A stretch of DNA of 64,000 nt from Pontederia crassipes (GCA_030549335.1 CM060184.1:41805909-41869908); one strand, 5' to 3'; numbered from the stretch's first letter, positions 24,064 to 36,487 are shown. Numbers and translations: made by a program. Notes: generated by a model from the sequence alone, not told the origin.

Positions 24064-25009
24064 ATGAGGATAAGGAGGACAAGGCAAGCAACGGCCGCAG
24101 CGTCCGGCAAGGAGGACGGCGCCAAGTGAGATTGCCTCTCGCCCTTTTCCTTTTTGTTTCCGGAGGATGTCTTGATGGTGGTGGTGGTGGGGTTCTGAAA
24201 GCTTCCTTCTTCTCCAAGGGTTTCTAGGAAGATGACGGACACTGAGGCCGACAATGGAAGGAACACGAAGAAGGGGAAGGCTGCGGAGGACGCCGGCAAG
24301 CCCAAGATGCCCGCCAACGCCTTCTTCGTCTTCATGTAAACTCCTTGGCCAAAATTTTCTTGAAAGTTTAGTTTCGTTATCTTTAGACTCTTTGATACTT
24401 CTGGTGTTTTTCTGGAAAAAAGGAAAGAGTTCAGGAAGACGAATCCGAAACGTAAGAAGGTAAGAAAACATTTTATTCTTCTGTGTATGAAAATCATTTT
24501 ATTCAGCCCTTTGTTTTGGCGTTTGAATGTAAAACAAAAAGAAAATCGATTTGAAGTCTTTTTGTGGTGCAAATCAGGCAAGAAAAGCGGCTGGATTGAA
24601 ATGGAAGTCCATGTCCGAAGCAGTAAGTGGATTGTATATTTGTATTGCAAGTGATCCAACTATTTCTACTTGCAGTCAGATGTCCCCTGTTATTGCAGGA
24701 GAAAGCCCCCTACGTTGCCATTTTTCAGAGCCAGAGAGCTGGATACTACGAGGTATCTTATTATGCAATATGAACCGTAAAAATCCTGCGAGCAGTTTAT
24801 ATAACACATCCGTCCGTGATATCTTTGTGAATCAGCATGAGGCCGGGAGTTGCGGTGTGGAAGATGAAGTCTCGCAAACAGCGGTGGGTCATGACGGGGA
24901 GGGAAGTGATGCACATGCAGGGGTTCCTGTGGAAGATGAAGTCCATAACAGATCGCAAACAGTGGTGGGTGATGACGAAGAGGGAAGTGATTCAGGGGTG
25001 ATTGACTGA
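24064..25009 (+). CDS. HMGB-like protein with shortened HMG box and acidic tail
   Basis: HMGB proteins bind and bend DNA without strict sequence preference and act in nuclear chromatin. I infer six exons with GT..AG introns: 24064-24125, 24228-24335, 24423-24459, 24578-24622, 24699-24752 and 24836-25009, totalling 480 bases and 159 residues. Residues 1-44 are basic. The HMG box runs about 45-102: KPKMPANAFFVFM, KEFRKTNPKRKK, GLKWKSMSEA, EKAPYVA and YYE match the family. The stretch between FRK and KWKSM is about seven residues shorter than usual. The tail (103-159) is acidic and contains a repeated VEDEV..SQT.VG.D.EGSD unit. Phases agree at every junction and no stop interrupts, favouring a real gene. 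A young non-functional duplicate, or different splicing restoring a normal box, remains possible. Confidence 0.7.
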
Positions 25010-27958
25010 CTGATATTTCGGATGCTTGGATTTCTTTTGTTCCACTGATTTTGGCGCAGTAAGGGAAGCGATGCAGGGGTGTAAAATGCATGCTTTGTGA
25101 CTGTTTCAGCTTTGTTTTCATTTTTCGTTTCTTACTTAGCTTTTGTGTCCGATATGGAAGATCTATATCAGCTAATCAGTGGAAATTTCTCTTCTGCCGC
25201 TCCACTCTTTTGTAAGAACCAAAACACTCCTTAATGCCTTATAGTCAATCCTTTCGTTTCCTTCCATTTCATTCCTTTGTTTGTTGCTTTTCCTGCATGC
25301 CATGAGTGATGATAAACAATGTTTCCATATTGTTTTCATGGACTTGGATAACTATTTTTTTTTAGAGTAATTTAACTGATAAACATTAGTTAGAGTAATT
25401 TTCTATAACTAATGTTTCCATAATGTTCCCATCGTAAAAAAAAAAAAAGCACCTTCGTCGTTGCTGTCTTTCTCACTCATCCGCAGAGATATCCTGTGAT
25501 TAGTCCTTCACGTCACCCCTCTCTCTCTCCATTCCTTATACCTAGAACCGCCTGTCATTACCATAGGCTTCGAACGCTTCTTTCTCTCTCTGTATTCCTT
25601 ATACCAAAAACCCCCTGTCACTATCATAAAGACGGAGCAACGCTTTTCTTCTGATCTTTCGTACAGATATTTTTCCTAGGCAGGTTTCATCATGAGCAGC
25701 AGCACAGGCACAGGCACAGTGCTAGCAAGTCTGTCATCCCTCTTCTCCCGTTCTTGTTTGTTTCTGTTTTCTCAGGTGAAACTACAATATTTTATGGTGT
25801 TCACAGACAATTCTTTTTGCAATTTTATATTTCCTTGCCCTTTATTGTTGACTTCAGAACTTCCTTGAACTGGCAGAAATTGTATCTATAAACATGGAAT
25901 AGGCTTCATTAATTGATGGTAGGGGTATTATCATCAGAATTTGTGTTTTGCATTGTGCATAACTAAGGTTCAACTCCATTAAGAAAATATAAATGCTGTT
26001 GAGCTTGATACTCTGAAAAATCTTTAAGAGAATCAACTACTGGTAATGCCGACACCATTTTAGCAAGTTCATCCCATGAGAATTTCAGTTTCGTATAATA
26101 TTTTGAAATCAACAAAGTTTCTTCAACGTCTTAAAGCGGCCTGATTTTTTAGTGGAACTACACCACATAATGAGGCTTTATTCGACCTTTTTTTAATTTT
26201 TTTTATACGTGATTGTTTTAATTTTTCTTTTTAAATTTTTTTTTATATAAAATAATTTATATATATCTTTATTATAAAGAATTAATATAATATTTTTTTA
26301 CTTATCATTCCATTAAAAGATTTTATATTTAAATTCTATATTTTTAACAACCTTTTAATAACAAATTAATTTATAATTTATTATCATTAATTAATATTTA
26401 TTTTGTATTTAAACATTCACTAATTTAATATATCACACTTATTTTTTTCCTATTATATTAATTACTATTTCTTATCCTTACATTCAATCTATCTAAATTC
26501 ACTTTATGTAATTACATTCGAATTAATATATCAATTCAAGTATTTATATTTATGTGCAACATAGAAAAATTCAAAAGTGTTTTTGACAAGCGGACGGAGA
26601 AGGGGTACGTCCGCCGATAAAGGAAACGAACGAGTTCAAGGAGCCGCCCCCAGCGACTTCTTCATCTTCATATTTATAATTGCCATTGTAGTCTTTTATA
26701 TTAAAGTTTTATAATCCTCGATTTTATTCTAAGTTTTCAATATCATTAACATTCTAAGATATCATTTTTCTTCTGTGGCAAGTCTTTGCCTTTTTTTTTA
26801 TTTTAAGCTTTAAATATTATCAATGTATTTTTTGCCTCTTCATCTTCCACCTAATTTATATTAATTTGATATATTACCATTTTTATGTATTCTTTTCTTT
26901 TTCTATCTCGTGGATTCCAAAACAGATTATTAAATATAATAATATTGTATAACATCATATTGATGAATATTAAATTAATGTAATATATTGTAATAGACAT
27001 ATAAAGTAGTTTTGAAATTTTAACAAAAAATCATAAAAAATTGTGAAAAAATTCACCAATAATCAACATGCAATTGTTTTAGAAAGAAACTTTCACTTCC
27101 GCACAAGCGGAAGCTAGAATGAACATTAGTTTCTTATTATTCAATGTGCATCTCGTAATTCATAGAATTTGAGGATAATATAGTCCTTACGTTCAACCTA
27201 TCCAACTTTCAAGTATTAAGATACGTTTAGGATTTCTTTTTTATATATATTAATTTATTCCATTTTCAATATCTTTATTTTCATTTTATTTCATATACTT
27301 TTGAGTACTATATACATATGATGTAATTACAGTAATTAAATTTATATATTTGTATGATATCTCATATTATATATGTTAGTACTATATTTTTATCATAAAA
27401 ATTAAAATACTAACATCTGGAAGGGAGAAATAGAGTAATAAAAAATGATTAGAAGATTAATTAAGAAAAAAGTTAGGTGACAACTGGCAATTAGAATTGA
27501 AGAGGCGAAATCGAGAAGATAAATTAAAATTAAACATAATGTAGATAGAAGATTTGGAGTGATTAAATTTTTGAGGAGTGACGTAAAAGAAACACTAGTT
27601 TCATAAGGCGCTTGCGGAATATTTATTGGATTAAGTAGATGATATGTGGAATATAATCAAATGTGAGATAGATAAGGATTAGTGAGAGATAATGCGTGCA
27701 TAATTTACAATGTATGTTTAATCTTGTCGGCCGTTTATCTTTTATGTTATGATATTTTTCAAAATGAATGGAATACATATAATCAGACAAAAGATTATCG
27801 TAATCTGCGAATTTGATAATCTGGTCGGAGATTTATTTTTTGACATGCAAACAGGGCCTAGATTTAACTATTATGCTATGCATTTATTGCTTAGACTTCC
27901 ACCATGTCCCAAGCTGCTGTACATATTCTTCTCCATGTTGGATGGATATATTTTTCAA
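25010..27958. other. AT-rich intergenic region
   Basis: The first few hundred bases probably hold the 3' UTR of the HMGB-like gene. Around 25680-25860 there is a 58-codon open frame beginning MSSSTGTGTVLAS, with no recognisable domain and no splice partner that I could support. From 26150 the DNA is strongly AT-rich with no gene or element ends recognised. A short GC-richer patch near 26590-26660 is unassigned. Confidence 0.4.
25515..25646 (+). repeat. Imperfect two-copy tandem repeat
   Basis: Two units of about 65 bases each contain CTCTCTCT, TATTCCTTATACC (or ATTCCTTATACC), a CCGCCTGTCA/CCCCCTGTCA block, CAT(A) and an AACGCTT-like end. The copies are visibly diverged. Confidence 0.6.
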
Positions 27959-28677
27959 GGCTGCGTTTGGTTGGGAACAAAATACGAGAACATTTCGATA
28001 TTCCGTCAAACAACATATGTAAAATGTTCTCTTCACGTGACTTTGGCAAGAACTTTTCGCGCCAAAAATTCTTTGCGGAAGACAAGAACTTATTTTTTTT
28101 CTTTTTGGTTTCTGTCTTTTTAGTCGTCAACATTTCACCTTTTTTTTAACTCTCTAACTTCATCTACTTTTTTAATTATTTTATAATATAAGTATATATT
28201 ATTTAGTTATTTATTAATATATTATTAGTCGTCTTATAAAATAATTTATTAAATATTAATAATTGAAATTATAAAATATTTGGTTCTAATAATTAATAAA
28301 TATTTATTAATTAAACTATTCAATTATTTTTTAAAACATTATATCATATTTGAATCTTAAGATGTACGTAAATTATAATATTAATAACATTTAAAAGATT
28401 TAATCAAAATAAAAAATAATAATAATATAATAATAATAATTTATGTAAATCATAAAGTTAATAACATATTAATTTTTACTATAATTTTGATACCTCAAAA
28501 TAATAAATTATATTTTTAATTCTTATTTTTTATCCAAACACCTACTAAAACTTATCTATTAAATCAAATTTTTAAATCATCATCATTACATTTTTCTACC
28601 CAAACACTAATCCAAATTTTTCTATCAAATCGATTAATTCTTAACGTTATCTCAATATTTCCATACCAAATGCAGCC
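27959..28677. mobile_element. MITE with GGCTGCGTTTGG terminal repeats, copy 1
   Basis: The left end is GGCTGCGTTTGGTTGGGAA and the right end CCATACCAAATGCAGCC, inverted to each other. The flanks are CAA on both sides, a possible 3-bp target duplication as made by PIF/Harbinger elements, although CAA is not the usual TWA. The interior is AT-rich and has no transposase. Confidence 0.65.
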
Positions 28678-28812
28678 CAAGACAAGATGGCTCTTGTGAG
28701 TGAATGTTCTCAAAACAAACGTTCCTTGTTGCAGAGAAAGCTCAGTACATCGTAGAGCCTGAAAGGAGGAAGCCGATTGTGCATGCAACAAGAAGCAGGT
28801 CCTTGTTTTAGT

Positions 28813-29045
28813 GGCTGCGTTTGGGATGGCTTGGCCACACAGCATCTGTGCTTAACAGATGAGTTGCTTTTACTTTTTCTGGCAGGAGCACTTATCCAGC
28901 TATCCCACAAAGCACAAAATTTGGTGTGTTCAACAGAACCTGTAGAAAAAAATAAGTAAAAAAAAATTTCACCAAACAGAAAACTAAATAAAAGTAAGTC
29001 ATCTGTCTAAAAAAGCATTCTCCAAAAGTAACCTCAAACGCAGCC
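28813..29045. mobile_element. MITE with GGCTGCGTTTGG terminal repeats, copy 2
   Basis: Ends GGCTGCGTTTGGGATGGC and GTAACCTCAAACGCAGCC give the same terminal motif as the element 136 bases to the left. It is 233 bases long and non-coding. The flanking triplets AGT and AAT do not match exactly. Same-family membership is inferred from the ends, since the interiors differ. Confidence 0.6.
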
Positions 29046-29826
29046 AATGTCCTTTCAGGTGTACAAAAAAGTTGCCTTTGTTTTTTACCTATAGATTACT
29101 TCCATTAATATCATCTGTCGGACTTAAATTCATGATTCTCATGCGTTAAACTGAAGAATTCTCATGCTCGTCGCCTTCAATATTTTTTTGGATGCTCATT
29201 GATATTCCCATCATAGTTCTAAGTCGCAATTGTCAATGTATAGTCTTCATGCTCTAATCAGTTTACAAGCTAAAAACAAAAAAGGACAAATTTACATTAT
29301 CCGCTGAAACTGGGGATAAACTAATGATACTTATTAAGCATACAAGGACAGATGACCTTGGTGCGGATATCCGATTTGAAAGCAATTCAAATATGTCAAA
29401 AGCAACACTTGCCCTGATGTTGGGGATGGCCATATGAGGCTTGACAAATTGAAGCATGCAACTAAGGGAGGAGACTTCGATGGGGATCAAATGGGAGATG
29501 ATGGTTACGGCACAAGATGAGTGTCTACAGTTGGATTAGAAAGGGAGAGATCTATCCTACTCCTTATACTCCACGGTTGGAATCACATGGAGTAGTTTTG
29601 ATAGAGGCAATCATTTCTATCTAATTGCACACATCCGTCTATGAAAAAAAATAATAACAATAACTTGTTACTGTCATGACAAAACAACCTGAACATTTCA
29701 TGGATCCAAAATCCCACTCCATCAAGCTTACCCCAAAACAAAGAGACATATGAAGTAATAAAAAAATTCAAGAAAGATCTGGTAGATCGAAAACACATCA
29801 TGAATGGTATTATTCACTTGCGAGTT
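29046..29826. other. Unassigned flank of the Copia element
   Basis: Short open frames exist on both strands, for example 29263-29490 on the minus strand, but none shows a domain I recognise. Confidence 0.3.
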
Positions 29827-32800
29827 TATTAGACACATCATTGCAAACATGTCATAGCAGAAGAAGCTCTCATCACCAAGGTAGAGGCACTACAACAAAA
29901 TTGATTTTCAGTGACATTTAATAAATGTCATTAAAATTTAATTAAACATTCACAAAAGATGTATAGTGACATTTATTAAATGTCACTCTTTAAGCGTCTC
30001 TGAAGGTGCTTTACAAAAGATATCGAGTGACGTATATTTGAAAAACGTTGCTAAAAATGTATACGTCACAAAAGCTTCATTCTTTTGTGACGTTTTAATG
30101 TCACGAAAGGTTTTTTATATGTGACATATAAATGTCACCAAAGGCTAATTAAATAACCTTAAAAATTAGTTAAACATCACCAAAGGTATGATTTTGGTGA
30201 CATCTATATGTCACAAAAGAGTAATCTTTATAATATTTAATCACTACTATATTTTGTGATTTATAAGTGTTAATATGTGGTGCCAAATGTTAAAAAAGGA
30301 CACCTTTATGACATATTCAACCAAACTTTTGTAGAAATACTTTTAACACAAATATTCAAAATCAAAGAAAATTTTATTCAGTGAGTAACTTCACTTCATA
30401 ATGTTTTTTTTTGTGAAATTTAATGCATTGAACAGGAAAGCACACCATAAGGAAAGAAAATAATAATATGACAAATGCATTTCAGTGATAGTAAAAAGTT
30501 TACAAATTTTTTTATATAAAATTATAATAAAATAATTACAAAATACAAGAGTTTGAAATTGCCCCACGTTGACGTGGTTCCCTCAATCAAAATTAGAGAC
30601 ATGGTTGTTGTCGACAACATGGTGGATGTGCCCTTTCATCCAAAAGAACTCCACAATTGAACATTTGTACAATATCATTATCAATGCACCAGCCACAACT
30701 ATTAAAGTCCCAGTAATATTTAGTGCATCTTCTCTTAATGTTTATTTCTTCATTCTATAAATCAGGAAATCACATGTCCAAAAAGCTAGTTAGATCCGAG
30801 AGAAAGTGTTGTATATGCAATGTTCATATATTGTAGAAGTGCACAGAATTCAAACAACTAAAGTGGTCAACTAAGAACAAGGGCAATTACAAAAGTTGCA
30901 GCAGGTAAAATGTTGTAAAGGACAACTGGAAAGGTTTTTTTTTTGAAGGACAACTAAAAGCTTAGTTGATGTTTAACTTCGTATCAATGTAGTAGAATTT
31001 CTAATCGAGCACATACTTGCAACAATGTTGAACAATAATCTGAGGCATTCATCAAGTTCGTGAACTACACTTGCATCTCCTACATTAAAAACTATAAGTA
31101 AGCTAGTTAAATAGCATTATCCAAATTGAGGACATAAATACATTCATAAACCTCACGACAAATACATTGACTTTGGCATCATTAATCCCTAGAACATGCT
31201 TCTGACATCACTGCTTGTAAGGATGAACTTTCATATAAAACTCAAAGGGAAAAAATTATTCTGTCTACAAGTCTACAACATTTTGTTGATAACTTTTATG
31301 GCTCTTCAACTTCATTCCACAGCCATGCACATTTATCCATACAGCTCCAGGCATAATGATCCACTACGAGGAAACATGATCTAAAAAGAACATTCATGAA
31401 GGCAAAACAATTAACATTGTTAATATGTACAATATTGCTGTTAAGTTGTCTCCCATGTACTAAATGTATTACATTAGAGAGAGAGAGAGAGCATAAAAGT
31501 TAATGACATACTAACTTCAATGACAAAAAAAGAACAACAATCTGAAACCTTCATCTTCATATCATGGCAAGAACAAAAAGTGGGTCCATATGTACATGGC
31601 ACAATTGTCATAAATCATGCCAAACAATTGACACCACATTACAGAAAGAAAATATGAAATTAAGTATACAAAAAGAAAAATGAACTACCTACATAAAATC
31701 AAAATAAAACAACTAATGGAATTATGACTAGGATTCTCATTTACCATAATCAAGTATCATATTATGTACTTTCCATCTATTGATGAAAATGAAAGAAAAA
31801 TAGAATAAGTAGACTGATCTCAGAACTCAACCACATAAAGACTATTGAAGTTAAAATTAACACTGAAGCATAGAACAATATTGTATTTAACATGTTATTT
31901 CTGTTTATTGTACAAAAAAGTTTGCACTTAAGATGACCTTGTTTAGACAGCAAATCAAAATGATCCAGATTAATCAATTGAAAAACGAGAGTGATGTTAT
32001 GGACACTTGAGCAACTTCCTGCCGCAATCTGCTTAGAATACCAAAAAATGATGCTATGGAATGAATGAGAGGTGAATGAGAGCGATTTTCCCGATGGGGT
32101 CATTTTTCAAATGAGTAGAGAGAGAGAGAGCTGACCAGCAAACTTGTTCATCGAAAGATGATCGAACATCGAAGGGAGAGATATTTGACCGATAGCATGC
32201 CTTCATCCAAGGAAGGTGATTGAGACAATGACAATCGGAGTATATCAGCTAGAAGAGAGAGATTTGACCAACGATGCCCATTCGCCGAAGGAAGGATGTG
32301 ACCGACCACCGAAGGGGATAATTAGCCGAAGGGGGAGATGAGCGATTGACTAGCCACTCATTTGTCGGCGTAGGATGATCGACCATTGTAGGAGGACGAT
32401 CAACCGACATTAGAAGATGACTCCAACTAGAAGTGGACGAAGACAGCTACGGATTTGTCAAATCCTGATGAGATTTGAAGCCAACTGTCGTGGATTTTTT
32501 CCCTCTTTAATAAAACTATTAGTGAATGTGGTTAGTATAAATGTCACAAATGTAAATAATTAGTGGCATTTACTTAACGTTACCACTTTCTAAAATTTTT
32601 AGTGACATTTTTTATTTTTGCAAATGTCACATATTAACAAAATTCTTGTAGTGAGGAATCGCTCCATGTCTGATACTTTAGCAACAAAACAAGCAATAGA
32701 ATGCTAGCAGCACGTCAACACTTTCTCCACTCGATTGTAATCCATTATTATCAGCAGCACTTGTCTTTCTTGTATCACTATTATACTCTGTATATATGGA

Positions 32801-32837
32801 TTGTTTCATTTATCAAAAGTTATTACATTATATTACA
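29827..32837 (+). repeat. 5' LTR of the Copia element, split by a CACTA insertion
   Basis: The parts 29827-29887 and 32654-32837 match 36242-36487 when joined, sharing TATTAGACACATC, CTCATCACCAAGG, ATTGTAATCCATTATTATC and TTGTTTCATTTATCAAAAG. Both LTRs start TATTAGAC rather than the normal TGTTAGAC. Confidence 0.85.
29888..32653. mobile_element. Non-autonomous CACTA element with TGACATTTA palindromes
   Basis: It starts CACTACAACAAAATTG and ends AATTCTTGTAGTG, with the 3-bp target duplication AGG on both sides; the other Copia LTR gives the empty site. The subterminal regions are built of palindromes such as AGTGACATTTA-T-TAAATGTCACT (29965-29987) and TGACATTTA-A-TAAATGTCA (29912-29930), plus GTGAC..GTCAC variants to about 30230 and again at 32530-32630. 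These are presumed transposase-binding sites, as in other CACTA elements. No transposase frame is present in the 2.77 kb. Confidence 0.85.
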
Positions 32838-32849
32838 TGTTATGAGAGC
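32838..32849 (+). other. Primer-binding site, initiator-Met type
   Basis: TGTTATGAGAGC directly follows the 5' LTR and differs at two of twelve positions from the initiator-Met-type site TGGTATCAGAGC. Confidence 0.75.
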
Positions 32850-33640
32850 TTTTGATCCAATCAACATATTTCTCCCATTTCATCTTTCGCAACCTCAAAC
32901 ATTTCCACAAACAACCAAAACTCTTTGTCTCTATTACCTACCCTCCACCATGCTCACCATTTTATATCCATTAAACTCACCTCCTCCAACTATATTCTAA
33001 AGAACACACAACTTCTACCCTTAATTCACAGCTTTGACCTTCGAACTTTAATCGATGGAACCGACCAATGTTCTGAACTTCCATCTGACAATTCTATCTC
33101 AGCATCACCACTGCTCTCTCACATTGTTGATTGGCGGTGAAAAGACCAGCTACCACTGAGCTGGCTATTATCATCACTCTAGGAAGAGGTCCTCCCACTA
33201 GTAGTAGGCCTTCAGACTTATCTTGATGTTTGGGTAGCGCTTCAGCAGGCATATGGTGCACCCACACCAGATTGTTATAGCTCAAGATGCAACTTCAAAC
33301 GTTGCAGCAAGGAGACTCTTCCTTATCTGCATATCTTCGCTAGGCCAAGCTCATCGCGAACGAACTCACGACGGCCGGCCATGCATTATCCACATCCAAC
33401 TTTAATGCTATAATTTTTAACAACCTGAACAACGACTACAATGCCATCATCGCTTCCTATCATCTTGCACCACTCTAGTTTCCTTTTCAAAACTTCAAAG
33501 TATTCTTGTGAGCCATGAGATTCGGCTATTGACTCAAAGAAGAGCCGACAACTTCACGCCAGCTGCAAACTATATCAAGAGCTCCCTTGCTGCTTCTCAT
33601 TCACATTCTAATCAGAAGCCACACTTAGGATCATCTTGAT
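32850..33640 (+). pseudogene. Copia gag, broken
   Basis: Frames switch repeatedly. Recognisable pieces are SIKLTSSNY followed by QLLPLIHSFDLRTLIDG (32925-33140), the conserved Gag N-terminus, then LDVWVALQQAYGAPT-like wording further on (about 33215-33260). Stops and shifts interrupt it throughout. Confidence 0.7.
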
Positions 33641-34079
33641 GGATGCAGTCATGGTCGTGGACAACAAAATAACAGAAAAGGGACCCATGTCTTGTATGTG
33701 GTTTTCATGGACACTCTCCCTACTAATGTCGTTATCTCCATCCTAGTTCCATGACTCCTCAAGTGCATACATCCACTCTACAGAGCCGGCTCCTGCGCTT
33801 GGTTCCTACTAAGAATGCTACACCAGACCTACAATGCTTGTATTCTGCAGATTCCTACAATGGCCCTGATAGTCTTTAAGTTGGAAATGGTCAACATATT
33901 CCCATTCATCACACCGATAACTCCATCCTCCCCACTACATCTTGACCTCTCCTTCTCAATAATGTTCTTCATGTTCCTACTTTATCTAAACCTCTGCTTT
34001 TTGTTCGTAAATTCACTGAAGATAATAATTGTTTTTTTAGTTTTATCCTAACTATTTCCTTCTTAAGGATCGGATAACC

Positions 34080-35010
34080 CAACAAGTCCTCCGTGCCAAC
34101 TTAAAGATGGGGTCTACTATGTTCTATCTCCACACCAACACCTCAAGCATTTCTTGATGTTGTCTCTTCTGCTGCCTGGGCCATCCACATCAGTGTGTCC
34201 TCCGCTTCTCAACAAAAATAACTTGTCAAGTTTCAGCTCCACACATAAGTGCTCTTCTTGCATTGAAAACAAAGCCACACATCTACACTGCCACCTACCC
34301 ACAATTGCAGCTCAACACCTCTGCAACTTGTCTTTGTGGATGTCTAGTCCAGCTCCATAACATCCTTTGATGGTCATTTATATCTTGCTATTTCGATGAC
34401 TACACTCGTCATTCTTGGGTTTTTCCTTTATGTAATAAATCAGACATGTCATACCTTTTCCCTAATTCTCATGCCTCAATATAACGACAATTTTCTCGCA
34501 AATTGTTAAGCATGCAAACAGACAGAGGGGGCAAGTTTCATGCATTAACACCTTAATTACAATGTCATGGCATTTCTCACTAACTGACTTGCCCACATAC
34601 TCATGAACACAATGGATAGGTCGAACATAAAATTCACCACCTCATTGAAACCACCATAACCCTCCTCACACATGCCAATCTTCATTGAAGATTTTGGCAC
34701 TACGCTACTGAAATTGTCAACATGCTCATGAATCGTCTTCCTACTCAAGTTCTTAATAACAAAAGCCCATGTTATCGTCTCTATTTGAACCTACCTACAA
34801 CCACTTAACGGTCCTCAGTTGTGCTGTCTGCCCCTTCATCCGACCCTATAATCGCCACAAATTTGATGTTCACGCTCTTTCCTGTGTGTTCCTCGGGTAT
34901 CCTTCCAACACATTTGGTTATCATTGTTACCACCCTCACATTAATCATATCTATGTTGCCAAGCATGTTACTTTGGACGAACACACCTTCCCTTTTTTCA
35001 CTCAATTGTC
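34080..35010 (+). pseudogene. Copia integrase region, broken
   Basis: The pre-integrase and core segments are recognisable only in pieces, including SSFSSTHKCSSCIENKATHL (34218-34277). The conserved C-terminal stretch is clearer at 34769-35014: RPYNRHKFDVHALSCVFLGY and then GYHCYHPHINHIYVAKHV. In Copia elements this segment links the integrase core to the RT. No intact catalytic core remains. Confidence 0.75.
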
Positions 35011-35289
35011 CTAGCTAACCCTAAGACTCACATCAACCTCTTCCCGCCTTGGCTTTCCATCTCAATTACCACCTCTCCAGACTCTCCAATACCACAACCC
35101 ATAACCTCCACCTCCCCCTTGTCCAGATCCTGTCTCAACACACCTCCTTCTCCTCAACTTGTTCACCGAACACTCATCCTCGAAAATGAGTCGATTATCA
35201 TTCTTTGACTGATTAAAAAACTCTGATTGCCACCACCCCACCACCCCGACTTATTTTACTAATGCTAACAAATACACTCACTGCCATAC

Positions 35290-36175
35290 TGCTATGGCTA
35301 GGGATGTTCTTTGTTCATTTATCTCATTGTGTATGTCGATGATCTCCTCCTCACCGGCTCCTTTGCAACATTACTACAAAAGATTCTACACCATCTTCAA
35401 AGCAAGTTTTCCGTGTGCGACCTAAGATTGCTCCAGTACTTCCTCGTCATTGAAGTCATTAGTAACTCATGTGGTCTTTTGTTGTCTCAAAAGTACACCA
35501 GAGATATACTTCTACGCGCCAACATGCTTGACGCCAAGCTTGTTCAATACCTTCTTGGTACCACTCAGAAAATGCTATTGTCGGATCCTCCCTTTGATAA
35601 TGACATCGTATATCATCAACTGGTTGGTGCCATACAATATTTAACAATAACCTACCCTGATCTCTTACGTAGTCAGCCATGTAAGTTTATGTGCACTCCA
35701 CTCGAGTTGCATCGATCAAGTGAATCCTTCTCTATCTTAATGAAGCACTTGACTTGGGCCTTCAATTCACCACCTCCAGCAATATTTTACAAGCATTTAG
35801 TGATGTCGATTGGGCTGGAAATCAACTGGACCAAAAGTCATATGGTGGGTTCGCCATCTATTATGGCACCAATATTGTGTCCTAGTGTGCAATGAAACCA
35901 AAAATTGTCTCTTGTTCATCCACCGAGTCAAAGTATAAAGCCTTATCCGATGCAACTGTGAAGTTAATTTGGTTACGAACGTTACTGCATGAACTAGGTT
36001 GTGCCCCATTGGCGCTACTTAGCACTTATCTCTCAGCAAATCCTATTTTTCATGCCCATACAAAACACATCGAAGTGTACTTCCATTTTGTCCGTGACGA
36101 GGTTACTCATCGTCCGCTAGCTACATCTCTACCAATGATCAATTAGCCAATGTCTTGACAAAATCATTAAGCGGA
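35290..36175 (+). pseudogene. Copia RT and RNase H, broken
   Basis: The catalytic box appears as LIVYVDDLLLTG (35311-35370), followed by the LLQYFLVIEV and YHQLVGAIQYLTITYPDL blocks. The RNase H end is visible in shifted frames at about 35790-36170 (WAGNQLDQKS-like wording, then CSSTESKYKALSDA and HTKHIEVYFHFVRDEV). The N-terminal part of RT is absent between the integrase block and 35290. Confidence 0.8.
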
Positions 36176-36241
36176 GCTCATTTTCTATTTATTCGGAACA
36201 AGCTACGACTATGTCTCCAACCTAGTAGCACTTGAGGGGCG

Positions 36242-36487
36242 TATTAGACACATCATTGCAAACATGTCATAGCACAAGATGCTCTCATCACCAAGGCATA
36301 GGAATCGCTTCACGTCCAATACTTCAGCAATAAAACCAAGAACAGAGCGCCAACAGTGCTAGCACTTGCTCCACTCTCAACTGATTGTAATCCATTATTA
36401 TCAGCAACATTTGCCTTTCTTGTATCACTATAAAACTATGTACAAATGAATTGTTTCATTTATCAAAAGTTATTACATTATATTGTA
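36242..36487 (+). repeat. 3' LTR of the Copia element
   Basis: It is preceded by the primer tract CTTGAGGGGCG and starts TATTAGACACATC. It is uninterrupted and gives the pre-insertion state of the 5' LTR. The end is near TATTGTA, so the final CA is mutated. Confidence 0.8.

Larger units (their letters stand above)
29827..36487 (+). mobile_element. Degenerate Ty1/Copia retrotransposon (Ale-like), with a CACTA in its 5' LTR
   Basis: Two matching LTRs of about 245 bases enclose an internal region with gag, integrase, RT and RNase H in Copia order (integrase before RT). A Met-type primer site follows the 5' LTR and a GAGGGGCG tract precedes the 3' LTR. The short LTRs and gag wording suggest an Ale-type lineage, but that is a guess. 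All frames are interrupted. The 5' LTR contains the CACTA element at 29888-32653. Confidence 0.85.

Noticed and set aside
23839..24659. Minus-strand frames of 206 and 210 residues
   Set aside because: They overlap the HMGB-like exons and promoter on the other strand and show no family resemblance.
25684..25860. Possible small gene starting MSSSTGTGTVLAS
   Set aside because: 58 codons, no domain, no supporting splice partner and no clear promoter.
27904..28700. Possible short exon interrupted by a MITE (MSQAAVHILLHVGWIYFS)
   Set aside because: Removing the MITE extends the frame by only a few codons to a stop, and nothing resembles a known family.
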